This document shows positions 1 through 8,779 of a stretch of 64,000 nt of DNA, in pieces. The DNA comes from Bog-793 sp963761425 (GTDB lineage: Bacteria; Actinomycetota; Acidimicrobiia; Acidimicrobiales; Bog-793). Every line of letters begins with the position of its first letter. The stretch's first letter is position 1. The notes under the pieces were generated by a model that worked only from the letters and a program-made list of their open reading frames with translations, did not search any database and was not told the origin of the DNA. The translations under genes and the position numbers were made by a program. The stretch is from the NCBI GenBank assembly GCA_963761425.1, contig CAVXGQ010000005.1:310001-374000 (forward strand), read 5' to 3'.

Positions 1-127
1 GCACCGGCTCGGTGCCACGGGGAGAAATCTCCGGTGCCACCTCGGCGACCCGGCCGCCGGCACCGATCCTCAGGTCGGCGGGCCGCTCGCCCGCCGCATC
101 GATGACCGTGCCGCCGCGGATCAGCAC
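1..127 (-). CDS. Hydantoinase/dihydroorotase-type amidohydrolase, N-terminus only
   Basis: The first 42 codons of a minus-strand gene that runs off the left edge. It starts at GTG (125-127) behind a GGGGAGG ribosome site. The visible peptide begins VLIRGGTVIDAAGERPADLR and continues with a glycine-rich IGAGGRVAEVAPEI stretch. That is the N-terminal beta-sandwich signature of the cyclic amidohydrolases (dihydroorotase, dihydropyrimidinase/D-hydantoinase, allantoinase). The metal ligands lie outside the window, so the substrate cannot be chosen. It is transcribed in the same direction as the next amidohydrolase, 97 bases upstream, and fits a ring-opening role in the catabolic module. Confidence 0.7.
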   Translation of the reverse strand, partial: MLIRGGTVIDAAGERPADLRIGAGGRVAEVAPEISPRGTEPV

Positions 128-224
128 GGCCGCCTCCCCGGCCTCGACCCACCGGAGCCGGCCCTTCCGGGGCGCAGGTGGTCGGTCGTCGGGGTGGTCC
201 CGGTCGGGCTCGGGTGGGTGGCGG

Positions 225-1520
225 TCACGACCACAGGCGGCGGGCCCGCTGGGAGAGGTCGGCGTGCTCGCTCGCCAGGTCCACGCCGACCAGTGATCCT
301 TCGGTGACGACGCTCTCGCCGCCGACGAGCAGGTGGCGGACCCGACGATCCGGTCCGAGCACCAACCCGTCGATCGGGTCCGGGATGTCGCCGAGGTCTT
401 CGGCGGGCCAGACCGCGACATCGGCGGTCGCCCCCACCTCGAGGCGCCCGAGATCGGCCCGCCCGAGGCAGGCCGCCCCCCCGGAGGTGGCGAGGGCGAG
501 GGCCTCCGCCGGCGATAGGGCGTCGGCGCGCCCGGTCCGCAGACGGGCGAAGTAGACGGCCTGGCGCAGCTCCGGCAACAGGACGCCCATCTCGTTGGAG
601 GCGGGCCCGTCGACGCCGAGGCCCACCGGCGCCCCGGCGTCGAGAAGGTCCCGTACCGGGCAGAGTCCGGCGGCGAGCCGGGCGTTGGAGCTCGGGCAGT
701 GGGCGACGCCGGTTCGGGAGCGGCCGATCCGGGCGACCTCGCCGGGATCGAGGTGGATGGCGTGCGCGAACCAGACGTCGTCACCCAGCCAGTCGAGCTC
801 TTCCATCAGTTCGAGCGGTCGCTTGGAAAAGCGCGCCAGGCAATGGACCGCCTCGTCTTCGGTCTCGGCGAGGTGGGTGTGCAGGCGCAGGCCGAGGTGG
901 CGGGCGAGCACCGCCGATTCCCGCATCAGTTCGGTCGAGACTGAGAACGGGCTGCAGGGTGCCACCGCGATCATCACCCGCTCGCCGTCGTGGAGGCGGG
1001 CCGCCACGGCTTCGGTCGAGGCGAGGATGGCGTCGAGGGGCTCGACGAGGGAATCGGGGGGAAGCCCGCCGGCGCTCTCGCCGAGGTCCATCGAGCCGCG
1101 GCACAGTTGGAGGCGGACGCCCACCTGGCGCGCCGCGCCGGCGATGGCGTCGAAAACGCCGTCGTCGCCGTGCGGCACCACGTAGTGGTGGTCCGACACC
1201 GTCGTCGCGCCACCCATCGCCAGCTCGGCCAGCCCGACGCGGGCCGCGGCCGCGGTGTCCTCGACCGAGATCCGTTCCCAGACCGGATAGAGGGTCGTGA
1301 GCCAGGTGAACAGGTCACAGGCCGTCGCCCGGCCCCGCGTCATCCACTGATAGAGGTGGTGGTGGCAGTTGACGAACCCGGCGGTGACGATCGTTCCGTC
1401 GCAGGCGAGCACCCGGTCGCCGGGGCGGCGCTCCACCGTGCCGATGGCCGCGATCCGGCCCTCCTCGATGGCGACGTCCCCGGGCCACCTCGCGCCACGA
1501 AGAACCGTCCGCTCTCCCAC
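225..1520 (-). CDS. Amidohydrolase, AtzB/8-oxoguanine deaminase-like
   Basis: A metal-dependent deaminase or hydrolase of the TrzA/AtzB/8-oxoguanine deaminase branch of the amidohydrolase superfamily. The metal-site signature NCHHHLYQWMTRG is visible, followed by SDHHYV, a LHTHLAETEDE strand and the aspartate in LGVDGPASNEMG, all in the family order. A reading frame open to 1634 adds 38 residues of arginine/proline-rich sequence unlike the family, so the GTG at 1520 is preferred; no clear ribosome site marks either start. It runs divergently from the permease at 1822. The substrate is probably a hydroxylated or aminated purine or triazine ring; the family call is firm and the substrate is inference. 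Confidence 0.85.
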   Translation of the reverse strand: MGERTVLRGARWPGDVAIEEGRIAAIGTVERRPGDRVLACDGTIVTAGFVNCHHHLYQWMTRGRATACDLFTWLTTLYPVWERISVEDTAAAARVGLAELAMGGATTVSDHHYVVPHGDDGVFDAIAGAARQVGVRLQLCRGSMDLGESAGGLPPDSLVEPLDAILASTEAVAARLHDGERVMIAVAPCSPFSVSTELMRESAVLARHLGLRLHTHLAETEDEAVHCLARFSKRPLELMEELDWLGDDVWFAHAIHLDPGEVARIGRSRTGVAHCPSSNARLAAGLCPVRDLLDAGAPVGLGVDGPASNEMGVLLPELRQAVYFARLRTGRADALSPAEALALATSGGAACLGRADLGRLEVGATADVAVWPAEDLGDIPDPIDGLVLGPDRRVRHLLVGGESVVTEGSLVGVDLASEHADLSQRARRLWS

Positions 1521-1821
1521 CGCTCGTAGTATCGCCGTCCCCGACCCTCCCGACCAGCGCCGCGGCACGGAACGCCCCCGGCCGGCGTGGTGTCTGACGA
1601 CCGGGGTCGGAGGCTTCTCGTGAATTTGTGCCATGAGGCCGCGGAAACCCCCCCAAACGGGAAATCCGAGGGATCGGGTTAACCCGGACGGGCGGTTGTC
1701 AAACGGATACGCTTCCGGAGGCTTTTGAAGGTTTTCAGCAACATGTTCTGTCGTACGTCGAGATGGTGCGCACGACGAGGGCTGTCAGACCTTGCCGGGG
1801 CGCACGGAGGGAGGTCTGACG

Positions 1822-3282
1822 ATGGTCAATGGTGCGGATACCGGTCCCGGCTGGCCTAGCGGCGGTGCTGGGACCGATGTCGCAGAGGGATACACCGCTT
1901 TCAAGCTCGAACAGCGGGGCATCGAGCACGTCGCAGAAGCCGACCGGGCCTTGCGTCCGCGGGGACTGTTCTGGATGTGGACCGGAGCGATCTGGAACGT
2001 CGAGTTCCTCGTCTACGGCGCCCTGATCGTCTCGTTCGGGCTGTCGTTCTGGCAAGCCGTGGTGGCGATCCTCATCGGGAACATCTTCTACGTATTCCTC
2101 GGGTGGGCGAGTCTGTCGGGGCCCAAGACCGGAACCACCGCCTTCATGGTGAGTCGAGCTCCTTTCGGCCGCAACGGCAACCGCGCCCCGTCGCTCTTTA
2201 ACTGGATCACCCAGGTGGGCTTCGAGGTCGAGGGACTCGTCATCGTGGTGCTCATCATCGGGGCGATGTTTATCCACGAAGGGATCCACCTCAACGACAC
2301 CGGAAAGACCATCGCGATCATCCTCGCGGTCCTCGTGCAGTTCGTGGTGCCGTTCCTCGGACACGCCACGATCACCAAGGTGCTGCGCTACCTGTCGTTC
2401 GTGTTCATCGTGGTCTTCATCATCATGGCGTGCCTGACCATCCCCCACGCCCACCTGAGCAGCCTGCACTTCCACGGCACTGACTCCTGGTGGTTGTGGA
2501 CGACCGGTGTGGTGCTCATCGTCTCGGCCGGAGGGCTGGGATGGACCGAGAACGCGGCGGACTACTCCCGCTACCTCCCGACCAACACCCCGGCGACGAG
2601 GACGTTCTGGGCCGCGACGCTCGGTGGAGCCATCCCGTCGGTCCTGTTGGAGCTCCTCGGCGCCACCGCCTATCTGGTGAGTCCGGCGGTCACCCAGGCG
2701 GCCGGGGTACCAGCCGCCTTTGCCAGCTGGTTCTTCTGGCCGTTCCTCATCCTGGCGCTCCCACAGCTCTTCGCCATCAACACCATCGACATGTACTCCT
2801 CGGGGGTCACGCTGCAGGCGCTGGGGCTCCCGGTCAAGCGGTGGATCTGCGTCGTCATCGACACCGTGATCTCCGGTGGTGTGACCGCCTTGGTGATCTT
2901 CAAGGGGAACTTCTACACGGACCTTTCGGGGTTCCTGGACTACATCGTGGTGTGGCTCGGCGCGTGGTTCGGCGTCTACATCGTTGACTACATGCTGCGC
3001 CGGGGTCGCTACGAGTTCCGTTCCCTCGCCGCCAAGCACGGCGGGCTGTACTGGCGTAACGGTGGGTTCAACTGGAAGGCGCTGATCTCGCTGGCAGCTG
3101 GGATGTTCGCGGCGATGATGTGGATCGACGCGGCCTTCTACTGGCCGTCGTACTCCTCGCCGCTGTCCAACGCCACCCACGGAGCCGACTTCAGCTGGAT
3201 CTTCGGGCTGCTGGTGAGCGGCATCATCTACTACGTGCTGTCGTTCCGCTCGGTCCGCAAGGAGGTTGAGGGCCACTCCTAG
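1822..3282 (+). CDS. NCS1-family nucleobase/hydantoin permease
   Basis: An integral membrane transporter of the nucleobase:cation symporter-1 family (CodB, PucI, Mhp1, allantoin permease relatives). The 486-residue protein shows about twelve hydrophobic segments after a soluble N-terminus of roughly 45 residues. The family motif ENAADYSRYLP sits mid-protein. The ATG at 1822 is chosen because GGAGGGAGGT lies 8 bases upstream; an in-frame TTG at 1792 has no such site. It is followed by a strong hairpin and then the PLP enzyme gene. Flanking amidohydrolases and carbamoyltransferases suggest it imports the ring substrate (purine, allantoin or hydantoin) of this module. Confidence 0.9.
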   Translation: MVNGADTGPGWPSGGAGTDVAEGYTAFKLEQRGIEHVAEADRALRPRGLFWMWTGAIWNVEFLVYGALIVSFGLSFWQAVVAILIGNIFYVFLGWASLSGPKTGTTAFMVSRAPFGRNGNRAPSLFNWITQVGFEVEGLVIVVLIIGAMFIHEGIHLNDTGKTIAIILAVLVQFVVPFLGHATITKVLRYLSFVFIVVFIIMACLTIPHAHLSSLHFHGTDSWWLWTTGVVLIVSAGGLGWTENAADYSRYLPTNTPATRTFWAATLGGAIPSVLLELLGATAYLVSPAVTQAAGVPAAFASWFFWPFLILALPQLFAINTIDMYSSGVTLQALGLPVKRWICVVIDTVISGGVTALVIFKGNFYTDLSGFLDYIVVWLGAWFGVYIVDYMLRRGRYEFRSLAAKHGGLYWRNGGFNWKALISLAAGMFAAMMWIDAAFYWPSYSSPLSNATHGADFSWIFGLLVSGIIYYVLSFRSVRKEVEGHS

Positions 3283-3290
3283 GTCGAGTC

Positions 3291-3325
3291 GCGGTGGTCC
3301 TCGCGCCTGGCGCGAGGACCACCGC
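3291..3325 (+). terminator. Strong intergenic hairpin after permease gene
   Basis: A perfect 16-bp stem (GCGGTGGTCCTCGCGC at 3291-3306 against its complement at 3310-3325) with a 3-base loop begins 8 bases after the permease stop codon. There is no U-tract, as is common for actinobacterial terminators. It separates the permease from the PLP enzyme gene. Confidence 0.65.
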
Positions 3326-3558
3326 ACCGCCCGAAGGGCCGTCGTGGGCCGCCGAGAACTGTCCGCGGGCTCGACTTAGGGTGGGCCGGACGCGCCCCGG
3401 GAGATTGATCCCGTGATCTCTCGGCTCTAGTTGCCGAAGGTCCGGGGTGCCTATGAGGACAGCTGTAGCGAGCGAACTCGAAGGAGGCCAGAGCATCCGA
3501 AGTCCGGTCGGCGGTGAAGTGGCGGGTGTCGCCGACGACCCGGCGTAGAGGAGAGGAC

Positions 3559-5055
3559 ATGCCGAGCCTGGGACTCGAACATCAGATCGTCGACCAAGCG
3601 GTGTACGGGCGCACCGTGGAGCGCTTCCGGGAACGCCAGATCCTCCTTCCGACCCTTGCCGAACTCGCTAAGCCCAGCCTCATCGCTCCTGTGATCCGCC
3701 AAGCCCTGGCGGCCGTCCCGCCAGACGAGGCCAACCCGCTCAACCTGTTCCGGGTGCACTGGTACAACGGGGCGGATCGCACGTCCCAGGACCAACTGCC
3801 CGGGCACGTGGTGCTGCCGAAGGAGCTGACCGGGGTCGAGGCGCCCATCGTGGTGCTCTTCGGGGACCGGTTCCCGATGATCCGCTCCCACAAGGTGCTC
3901 GCGGCCTACGGATGCCTGGTCCCGCGGGTGGTCACCGGTCAGTTCGATCCCACCTCCCACCGGGCGGTGTGGCCCTCCACCGGCAACTACTGCCGCGGCG
4001 GGGTGGCGATCTCCCGTCTCATGAGCTGTCGGGGCGTCGCCGTGCTGCCCGAGGGCATGAGCCAGGAGCGCTTCGCCTGGTTGCGCGACTGGGTGGCCGA
4101 TCCCTCCGACGTCATCGCTACCCCGGGGACCGAGAGCAACGTGAAAGAGATCTACGACCGATGCGCCGAGCTCTCCAAGGACCCCGACAACGTCATCTTC
4201 AATCAGTTCTCGGAGTTCGGCAACCACCTCATCCACTACCTGTGCACCGGGACCGCCGGCGGCGAGGTCTTCGACCGCTTGCGGGAACGAGAACCTTCGT
4301 TACGGCTGGCCGCCTTCGTCTCCGCCTCGGGTTCGGCCGGCACCCTGGGAGCGGGGGACTACCTGAAGGAAACCTACGGGGCCAAGATCGTGGCCGTCGA
4401 GGCGTTGGAGTGCCCGACCATGCTCTATTCGGGCTTCGGCGAGCACAACATCCAGGGAATCGGCGACAAGCACATCCCTTACATCCACAACGTCCACAAC
4501 ACCGACCTCGTGACGGCGGTCTCCGACCGCGCCACCGACCATCTGGCGGTGCTCTTCGGCTCGTCCGTCGGCCGAGCCTTCCTGGCGGGCCGCCGCCAGG
4601 TGCCAGCCGGGATCCTGGCGGCTCTCGACCACTTCGGCCTGTCGAGCATCTGCAACGTGGTGGCCGCGGTGAAGACGGCCAAGTACCTGGGACTGGGACC
4701 CGACGACGTGCTCATGACGGTGGCGACCGACGGGGCCGAGATGTACGAGAGTGAACGGGCGCGCATCGTGTCGCGGGACTTCTCCGACGGCTTCGACGAG
4801 GTCGGTGCCGCCGAGGCCTTCGGCCGTTTCCTGTTGGGCGCCGGGAGCGATCATCTCTTGGAGCTGAGGGCCCGGGACCGGGACCGCATCTTCAACCTCG
4901 GCTACTTCACCTGGGTGGAACAGCAAGGCGTGGCGATCGACGAGTTCATCGCCCGACGTGCGCAGTCCTGGTGGCGGGCTCTGCGGGGGGAACTCGCGAG
5001 ATGGGACGAGCTGATCGGCGAGTTCAACTCCCGCACCGGTGTCAGGGTCAGTTGA
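3559..5055 (+). CDS. Fold-type-II PLP-dependent enzyme, unassigned
   Basis: A 498-residue protein that looks like a distant tryptophan-synthase-beta/cysteine-synthase-type PLP enzyme. IRSHKVLAAYG is the likely Schiff-base lysine segment, and PSTGNYCRGGVAI resembles the Ser-x-Gly-Asn phosphate-binding loop. GSAGTLGAGDYLKE further on resembles a second glycine-rich cofactor loop. The ATG at 3559 follows an AGGAGAGGAC ribosome site; the frame is open back to 3514. It overlaps the next PLP gene by 4 bases (TTGA), implying coupled translation. In E. coli the comparable cluster has the PLP lyase YgeX (diaminopropionate ammonia-lyase); a similar lyase role here is inference, as the sequence is not a close YgeX match by eye. 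Confidence 0.75.
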   Translation: MPSLGLEHQIVDQAVYGRTVERFRERQILLPTLAELAKPSLIAPVIRQALAAVPPDEANPLNLFRVHWYNGADRTSQDQLPGHVVLPKELTGVEAPIVVLFGDRFPMIRSHKVLAAYGCLVPRVVTGQFDPTSHRAVWPSTGNYCRGGVAISRLMSCRGVAVLPEGMSQERFAWLRDWVADPSDVIATPGTESNVKEIYDRCAELSKDPDNVIFNQFSEFGNHLIHYLCTGTAGGEVFDRLREREPSLRLAAFVSASGSAGTLGAGDYLKETYGAKIVAVEALECPTMLYSGFGEHNIQGIGDKHIPYIHNVHNTDLVTAVSDRATDHLAVLFGSSVGRAFLAGRRQVPAGILAALDHFGLSSICNVVAAVKTAKYLGLGPDDVLMTVATDGAEMYESERARIVSRDFSDGFDEVGAAEAFGRFLLGAGSDHLLELRARDRDRIFNLGYFTWVEQQGVAIDEFIARRAQSWWRALRGELARWDELIGEFNSRTGVRVS

Positions 5056-6401
5056 GCCGGCCCGCCAGCACCCTGGTTTGTGGCGGCTGCGGCGCCTCCC
5101 CGGCAAGTCGTGATCCCTACCCGTTCCGCTGTCCTAATCACGGGCGAGGCGACGTCGACCACGTGCTGGCCCGGCTCCTCGACCCCGACCAGGTGCGCTT
5201 CCCGGATCCCGCCGACACCGACCCCTGTCCTTTCGTGGGCTATCGGGGCTTGCTCCACAGCTACCACCGGGCGGTAGCGGGGGGGATCGACGACGGGCGC
5301 TTCGTCGAGCTGACGCGGCGGCTCGACTCCGCGGTGGCCGAGATCGACGGCCACGGTTTTCGTGCCTCCCCCTTCGCGCGCAGCGAGGTCCTGTCGGAGG
5401 CCCTGGGGTTCGTCGAACCCGGGGGAGTGTGGGTGAAAGACGAAACCGGCGGGGTTTCCGGCTCGCACAAGGCGCGCCATCTGATGGGGGTGGCCTTGCA
5501 CCTGGAGGTGGCCGAACTCCTCGGCCTGGCTAGTCCCGACCGGCGCCCGGTGCTCGCGGTGGCGAGTTGTGGCAACGCGGCCCTCGCCGCGGCGGTGGTG
5601 GCGGCGGCGAGCGGGTGGGGATTGCGGGTCTTCGTGCCGGTGGGTGCCGACCCGGCGATCCTCGAACGGCTCCGCCAGCTCGAGGCGCAGATCGTGGTTT
5701 GCGAGCGCGGCGACGGTGGCCGAGGCGACCCCACCTATCTCCGGTTGCTGGAAGAGCTCGACCGCGGGGCGCTGGCCTTCACCTGCCAGGGGAACCTCAA
5801 CGCTTTGGCCATCGAGGGAGGGGAGACCCTCGGCTACGAGATCGTCTCTGAGCTCGTCCGCAGCGGGTGCTCGCTCGACCACCTCGTGGTGCAGGTCGGC
5901 GGGGGCGCCCTCGCCAGCAGCTGCGTCCAGGCCTTCTCGGAGGCTCACCGATTCGGGACGCTCGGTGCGGTGCCCGAAGTCCACACCGTGCAGACGACCG
6001 GCGCCCACCCGCTGGAGCGCGCCTATGAGCGGGTGCGTGGCGAGCTGCCGGGTGGGTGCGGTGGCTCGGAGCTCGACCGGGTGCTCTTGGCGGCGGCGAG
6101 GAAGCGGTCTTTTTACATGTGGCCCTGGGATGCCGAGCCGGCCAGCGTGGCCGAGGGGATCCTCGACGACGAGACCTACGATTGGCTGGCGGTGGTGCGC
6201 GGGATGCTCTCGACCGGCGGACGACCCGTCGTCGTGAGCGAGGAGAGGCTGGTTACGGCCCGGGATCTCGGCCACCAGGCGGGCTTTCCGGTCAGCGCCA
6301 CCGGCTCGGCCGGTCTGGCCGGGCTGATCGATCTGGTCGGGGCCGGAGCGGTGGCCCGCGACGAGCGGGCGGCGGTGCTGTTCACCGGGATCGAGCCCTA
6401 G
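5052..6401 (+). CDS. Threonine synthase-like PLP-dependent enzyme
   Basis: A 449-residue fold-type-II PLP enzyme resembling threonine synthase. The N-terminus carries a zinc-ribbon-like CGGCGA segment with a later Cys, as in long threonine synthases. SGSHKARHLMG holds the PLP lysine and ASCGNAALAAAVVA is the phosphate loop. The TTG start overlaps the previous stop by 4 bases; an upstream in-frame ATG would cut deep into the preceding gene. The SsnA-like gene follows after 4 bases, so the genes probably form one operon. Position in a ureide catabolic operon, rather than beside thrA/thrB, argues for an amino-acid lyase or related role instead of threonine biosynthesis (inference). Confidence 0.8.
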   Translation: MSRPASTLVCGGCGASPASRDPYPFRCPNHGRGDVDHVLARLLDPDQVRFPDPADTDPCPFVGYRGLLHSYHRAVAGGIDDGRFVELTRRLDSAVAEIDGHGFRASPFARSEVLSEALGFVEPGGVWVKDETGGVSGSHKARHLMGVALHLEVAELLGLASPDRRPVLAVASCGNAALAAAVVAAASGWGLRVFVPVGADPAILERLRQLEAQIVVCERGDGGRGDPTYLRLLEELDRGALAFTCQGNLNALAIEGGETLGYEIVSELVRSGCSLDHLVVQVGGGALASSCVQAFSEAHRFGTLGAVPEVHTVQTTGAHPLERAYERVRGELPGGCGGSELDRVLLAAARKRSFYMWPWDAEPASVAEGILDDETYDWLAVVRGMLSTGGRPVVVSEERLVTARDLGHQAGFPVSATGSAGLAGLIDLVGAGAVARDERAAVLFTGIEP

Positions 6402-6405
6402 AGCG

Positions 6406-7764
6406 ATGGCGGATCCCGGCGGCGGCTCCGGCTCGAAGGTAGCCCTGTGCGGGGCGACGGTCGTGGTGGCGCTGTGGCCGCCGGAGGTCGTGCGCGCCGA
6501 TCTCGTCCTCGCCGAGGGGCGGGTGCAGGCGTTGGGTGTGGCACCCGGGGGCGTGTCGCGGCGGGACTGCGCCAACACCTTGATCGTGCCGGGAAACGTG
6601 TGCGCCCACCACCACCTGTACTCGGCGTTGTCCCGCGGCATGCCCTACGGGCTCGAAGCGCCCACCGACTTCACCGAGATCCTGCAACGGATCTGGTGGC
6701 GTCTCGACCGGGCGCTCGACGAGGCGTCGGTGCATGCCTCGGCGATGCGGGGCGGGCTCGACGCCCTCCTCGCCGGCACCACCACCATCATCGACCACCA
6801 CGCCTCGCCGAATCTCATCGACGGTTCGCTCGACCTCGTCGCTGAGGCCCTCGGGGAAATCGGGGTCCGCTCGGTTTTGTGCTACGAGGTCACCGACCGG
6901 GACGGCCTGGAGCGGGCGGTCGCCGGCCTCGAGGAAAACCGGCGCTTCCTCGGCCGTCCGCGTCTTCTCGCCCGGGGCATGGTCGGCGCCCACGCCTCAT
7001 TCACCTTGTCCGACGAGACCCTGGGAGCCTGTGCGGAGCTGGCGGCCGATGCCGGCGTGGGGGTGCACATCCACGTGGCCGAGGACCAGGTGGACGAGCA
7101 GGTCTGCCTGGGGCGCCACGCCCAACGGGTAGCGGACCGGCTCGCCGGTGCCGGCCTTCTCAACGATCAGGCCCTCCTCGCCCACTGCGTGCACGTCGAC
7201 GAGGCCGAGACCCGGCTCATCGAGTCGGCCGGGGCGACGGTGGTGTGCAACCCCCGCAGCAACATGAACAACGGCGTGGGCCATTCCCCGTTCACCTGGC
7301 GCCCCGGGCCGGTGGTGTTGGGGACCGACGGGATCGGCGGGGACATGCTCGCCGAGTCGCAGGCCGGGTTCTTTCGGGCCAAGGAGGCCGACCTCGCCAC
7401 GCAGCCGGAGTGGCCTCTCGTCCGTCTGGCGGAAGGCGCCCGCCTGGCGGGCCGGATCTACGACGAGCCCCTCCTCGGCACCCTGCGACCCGGCGCGCCG
7501 GCCGATCTCTGTGTTCTCGCCTACGACCCGCCGACGCCACTCGGTGGCGACAATCTCGCCGGGCACTGGGTGTTCGGCCTGACGGCCGGGAAGGTGCGCG
7601 ACGTCTACGTGGCCGGGGAGCTGGTGATCGCCGAGGGACGGTCGACCCAGGTCGACGAGGCCGAAGTCGCCGCCCGCGAGGTGCCGATCACCCGGGAGTT
7701 GTGGAGGCGCCTCGAGGCGACGCCGGCGCACACCTACGATCCGCGAAGGAGAAACGAGAAATGA
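6406..7764 (+). CDS. ssnA: SsnA-like aminohydrolase
   Basis: A 452-residue amidohydrolase of the chlorohydrolase/SsnA group. The metal site NVCAHHHLYSALSRGMPYG is followed by TTTIIDHHASP, HIHVAEDQ, a histidine in LLAHCVHVD and the terminal aspartate in LGTDGIGGDM, in the order expected of the superfamily. SsnA is a marker of the E. coli ygeW-xdhD purine cluster, where it is thought to hydrolyse a purine breakdown product. It is tightly packed behind the threonine synthase-like gene (4-base gap), and its stop overlaps the next start (ATGA). Substrate specificity cannot be read from sequence. Confidence 0.85.
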   Translation: MADPGGGSGSKVALCGATVVVALWPPEVVRADLVLAEGRVQALGVAPGGVSRRDCANTLIVPGNVCAHHHLYSALSRGMPYGLEAPTDFTEILQRIWWRLDRALDEASVHASAMRGGLDALLAGTTTIIDHHASPNLIDGSLDLVAEALGEIGVRSVLCYEVTDRDGLERAVAGLEENRRFLGRPRLLARGMVGAHASFTLSDETLGACAELAADAGVGVHIHVAEDQVDEQVCLGRHAQRVADRLAGAGLLNDQALLAHCVHVDEAETRLIESAGATVVCNPRSNMNNGVGHSPFTWRPGPVVLGTDGIGGDMLAESQAGFFRAKEADLATQPEWPLVRLAEGARLAGRIYDEPLLGTLRPGAPADLCVLAYDPPTPLGGDNLAGHWVFGLTAGKVRDVYVAGELVIAEGRSTQVDEAEVAAREVPITRELWRRLEATPAHTYDPRRRNEK

Positions 7765-8750
7765 GAGCTGCCCTCTACCTGCAGGACCTGCACCCGATCC
7801 GCGACGGCATGGCCTACGCGCGCTACGCCGAGGAACACGGCTTTGAGGCGGTCTGGCAGGCGGAGAGCCGCCTGGTGCGGGAGGCGACGGTGCCGATGGC
7901 GGCCTACGCCGCGGTCACCAGCCGCATCAAGGTGGCTTCGGGGGTCATCCCGATCTGGACCCGCAACGTCGGGCTGCTCGCCGCGACCTTCTCCACCCTC
8001 GACGAGCTCGCCCCGGGGCGGGTGATCCTGGGACTGGGGGCCTGGTGGGAACCGCTGGCGGCCAAGGTGGGGGTCGACCGCCGCCGACCGCTCACCGCGA
8101 TGCGCGAGGTGGTCGAGGCGACCCGGAAGCTCCTCGCCATGGAGCGGGTCACCTATCACGGCGAGTTCGTGCACCTCGACGACGTGGAGATCGACATCGT
8201 GCACGGCGACCGCTCTCCGAAGCACGTGCCGATCTACGTCGGCGCCACCGGCATGCAGATGATGGAGGTCGCCGCCGAGGTCGCTGACGGCGTGGTGCTC
8301 AACTACATGGTGAGCCCCGACTACAACCGGCAGGCCATGGAGCATCTCGCCATCGGTGCTGCCCGCGCCGGGCGGGTGCTCGCCGACCTCGACCGGCCCC
8401 AGCTGGTGGTGTGCTCGCTCGACCGGGACCGCCAGCTCGCCCTGGACCGCTCGCGTGAGCTCCTCACCCAATACCTCGGCCAACAGCCCCACATCATGAA
8501 GGCAAGCGGGGTCGACCCGGAGCTCATCGAGGCGATCGGCAAGGTCCTCACCTGGCCGGCGGGACCCGAGGAGATCCATCGGGCGATGCGGCTGGTGCCC
8601 GACGACGCGGTCCAGATGATCACCGCCTCCGGCACCCCGGAGGAGTGCCGGGCCAAGGTCGACGAATACCTGGCCGCCGGGGCCACCTGCCCGATCCTGT
8701 ATCCGCTGGGCAGCGACGTGCGGCTGATGATCGACACCTTCGGCTCTTAG
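7761..8750 (+). CDS. LLM-class flavin-dependent oxidoreductase
   Basis: A 329-residue luciferase-like monooxygenase/F420-dependent reductase family protein. The (beta/alpha)8 landmarks are visible: N-terminal AALYLQDLHPIRDGMAYARY, the VASGVIPIWTRN strand, LGLGAWWEPLA, and VPIYVGATGMQMMEVAAEVADG near the middle. The start ATG at 7761 overlaps the SsnA stop (ATGA) and has AAGGAG upstream. The cofactor is FMN or F420; actinobacterial members often use F420. Its place in the ureide operon suggests reduction or oxygenation of a ring or acyl intermediate, which is inference. Confidence 0.88.
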   Translation: MRAALYLQDLHPIRDGMAYARYAEEHGFEAVWQAESRLVREATVPMAAYAAVTSRIKVASGVIPIWTRNVGLLAATFSTLDELAPGRVILGLGAWWEPLAAKVGVDRRRPLTAMREVVEATRKLLAMERVTYHGEFVHLDDVEIDIVHGDRSPKHVPIYVGATGMQMMEVAAEVADGVVLNYMVSPDYNRQAMEHLAIGAARAGRVLADLDRPQLVVCSLDRDRQLALDRSRELLTQYLGQQPHIMKASGVDPELIEAIGKVLTWPAGPEEIHRAMRLVPDDAVQMITASGTPEECRAKVDEYLAAGATCPILYPLGSDVRLMIDTFGS

Positions 8751-8779
8751 GGAGATCGGACAGAGGAGGGAGCCACCAG

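Noticed and set aside
1735..3327. Minus-strand 530-codon frame opposite the permease
   Set aside because: Charged Asp/His/Arg/Gln-rich antisense shadow of a membrane protein gene; no domain content.
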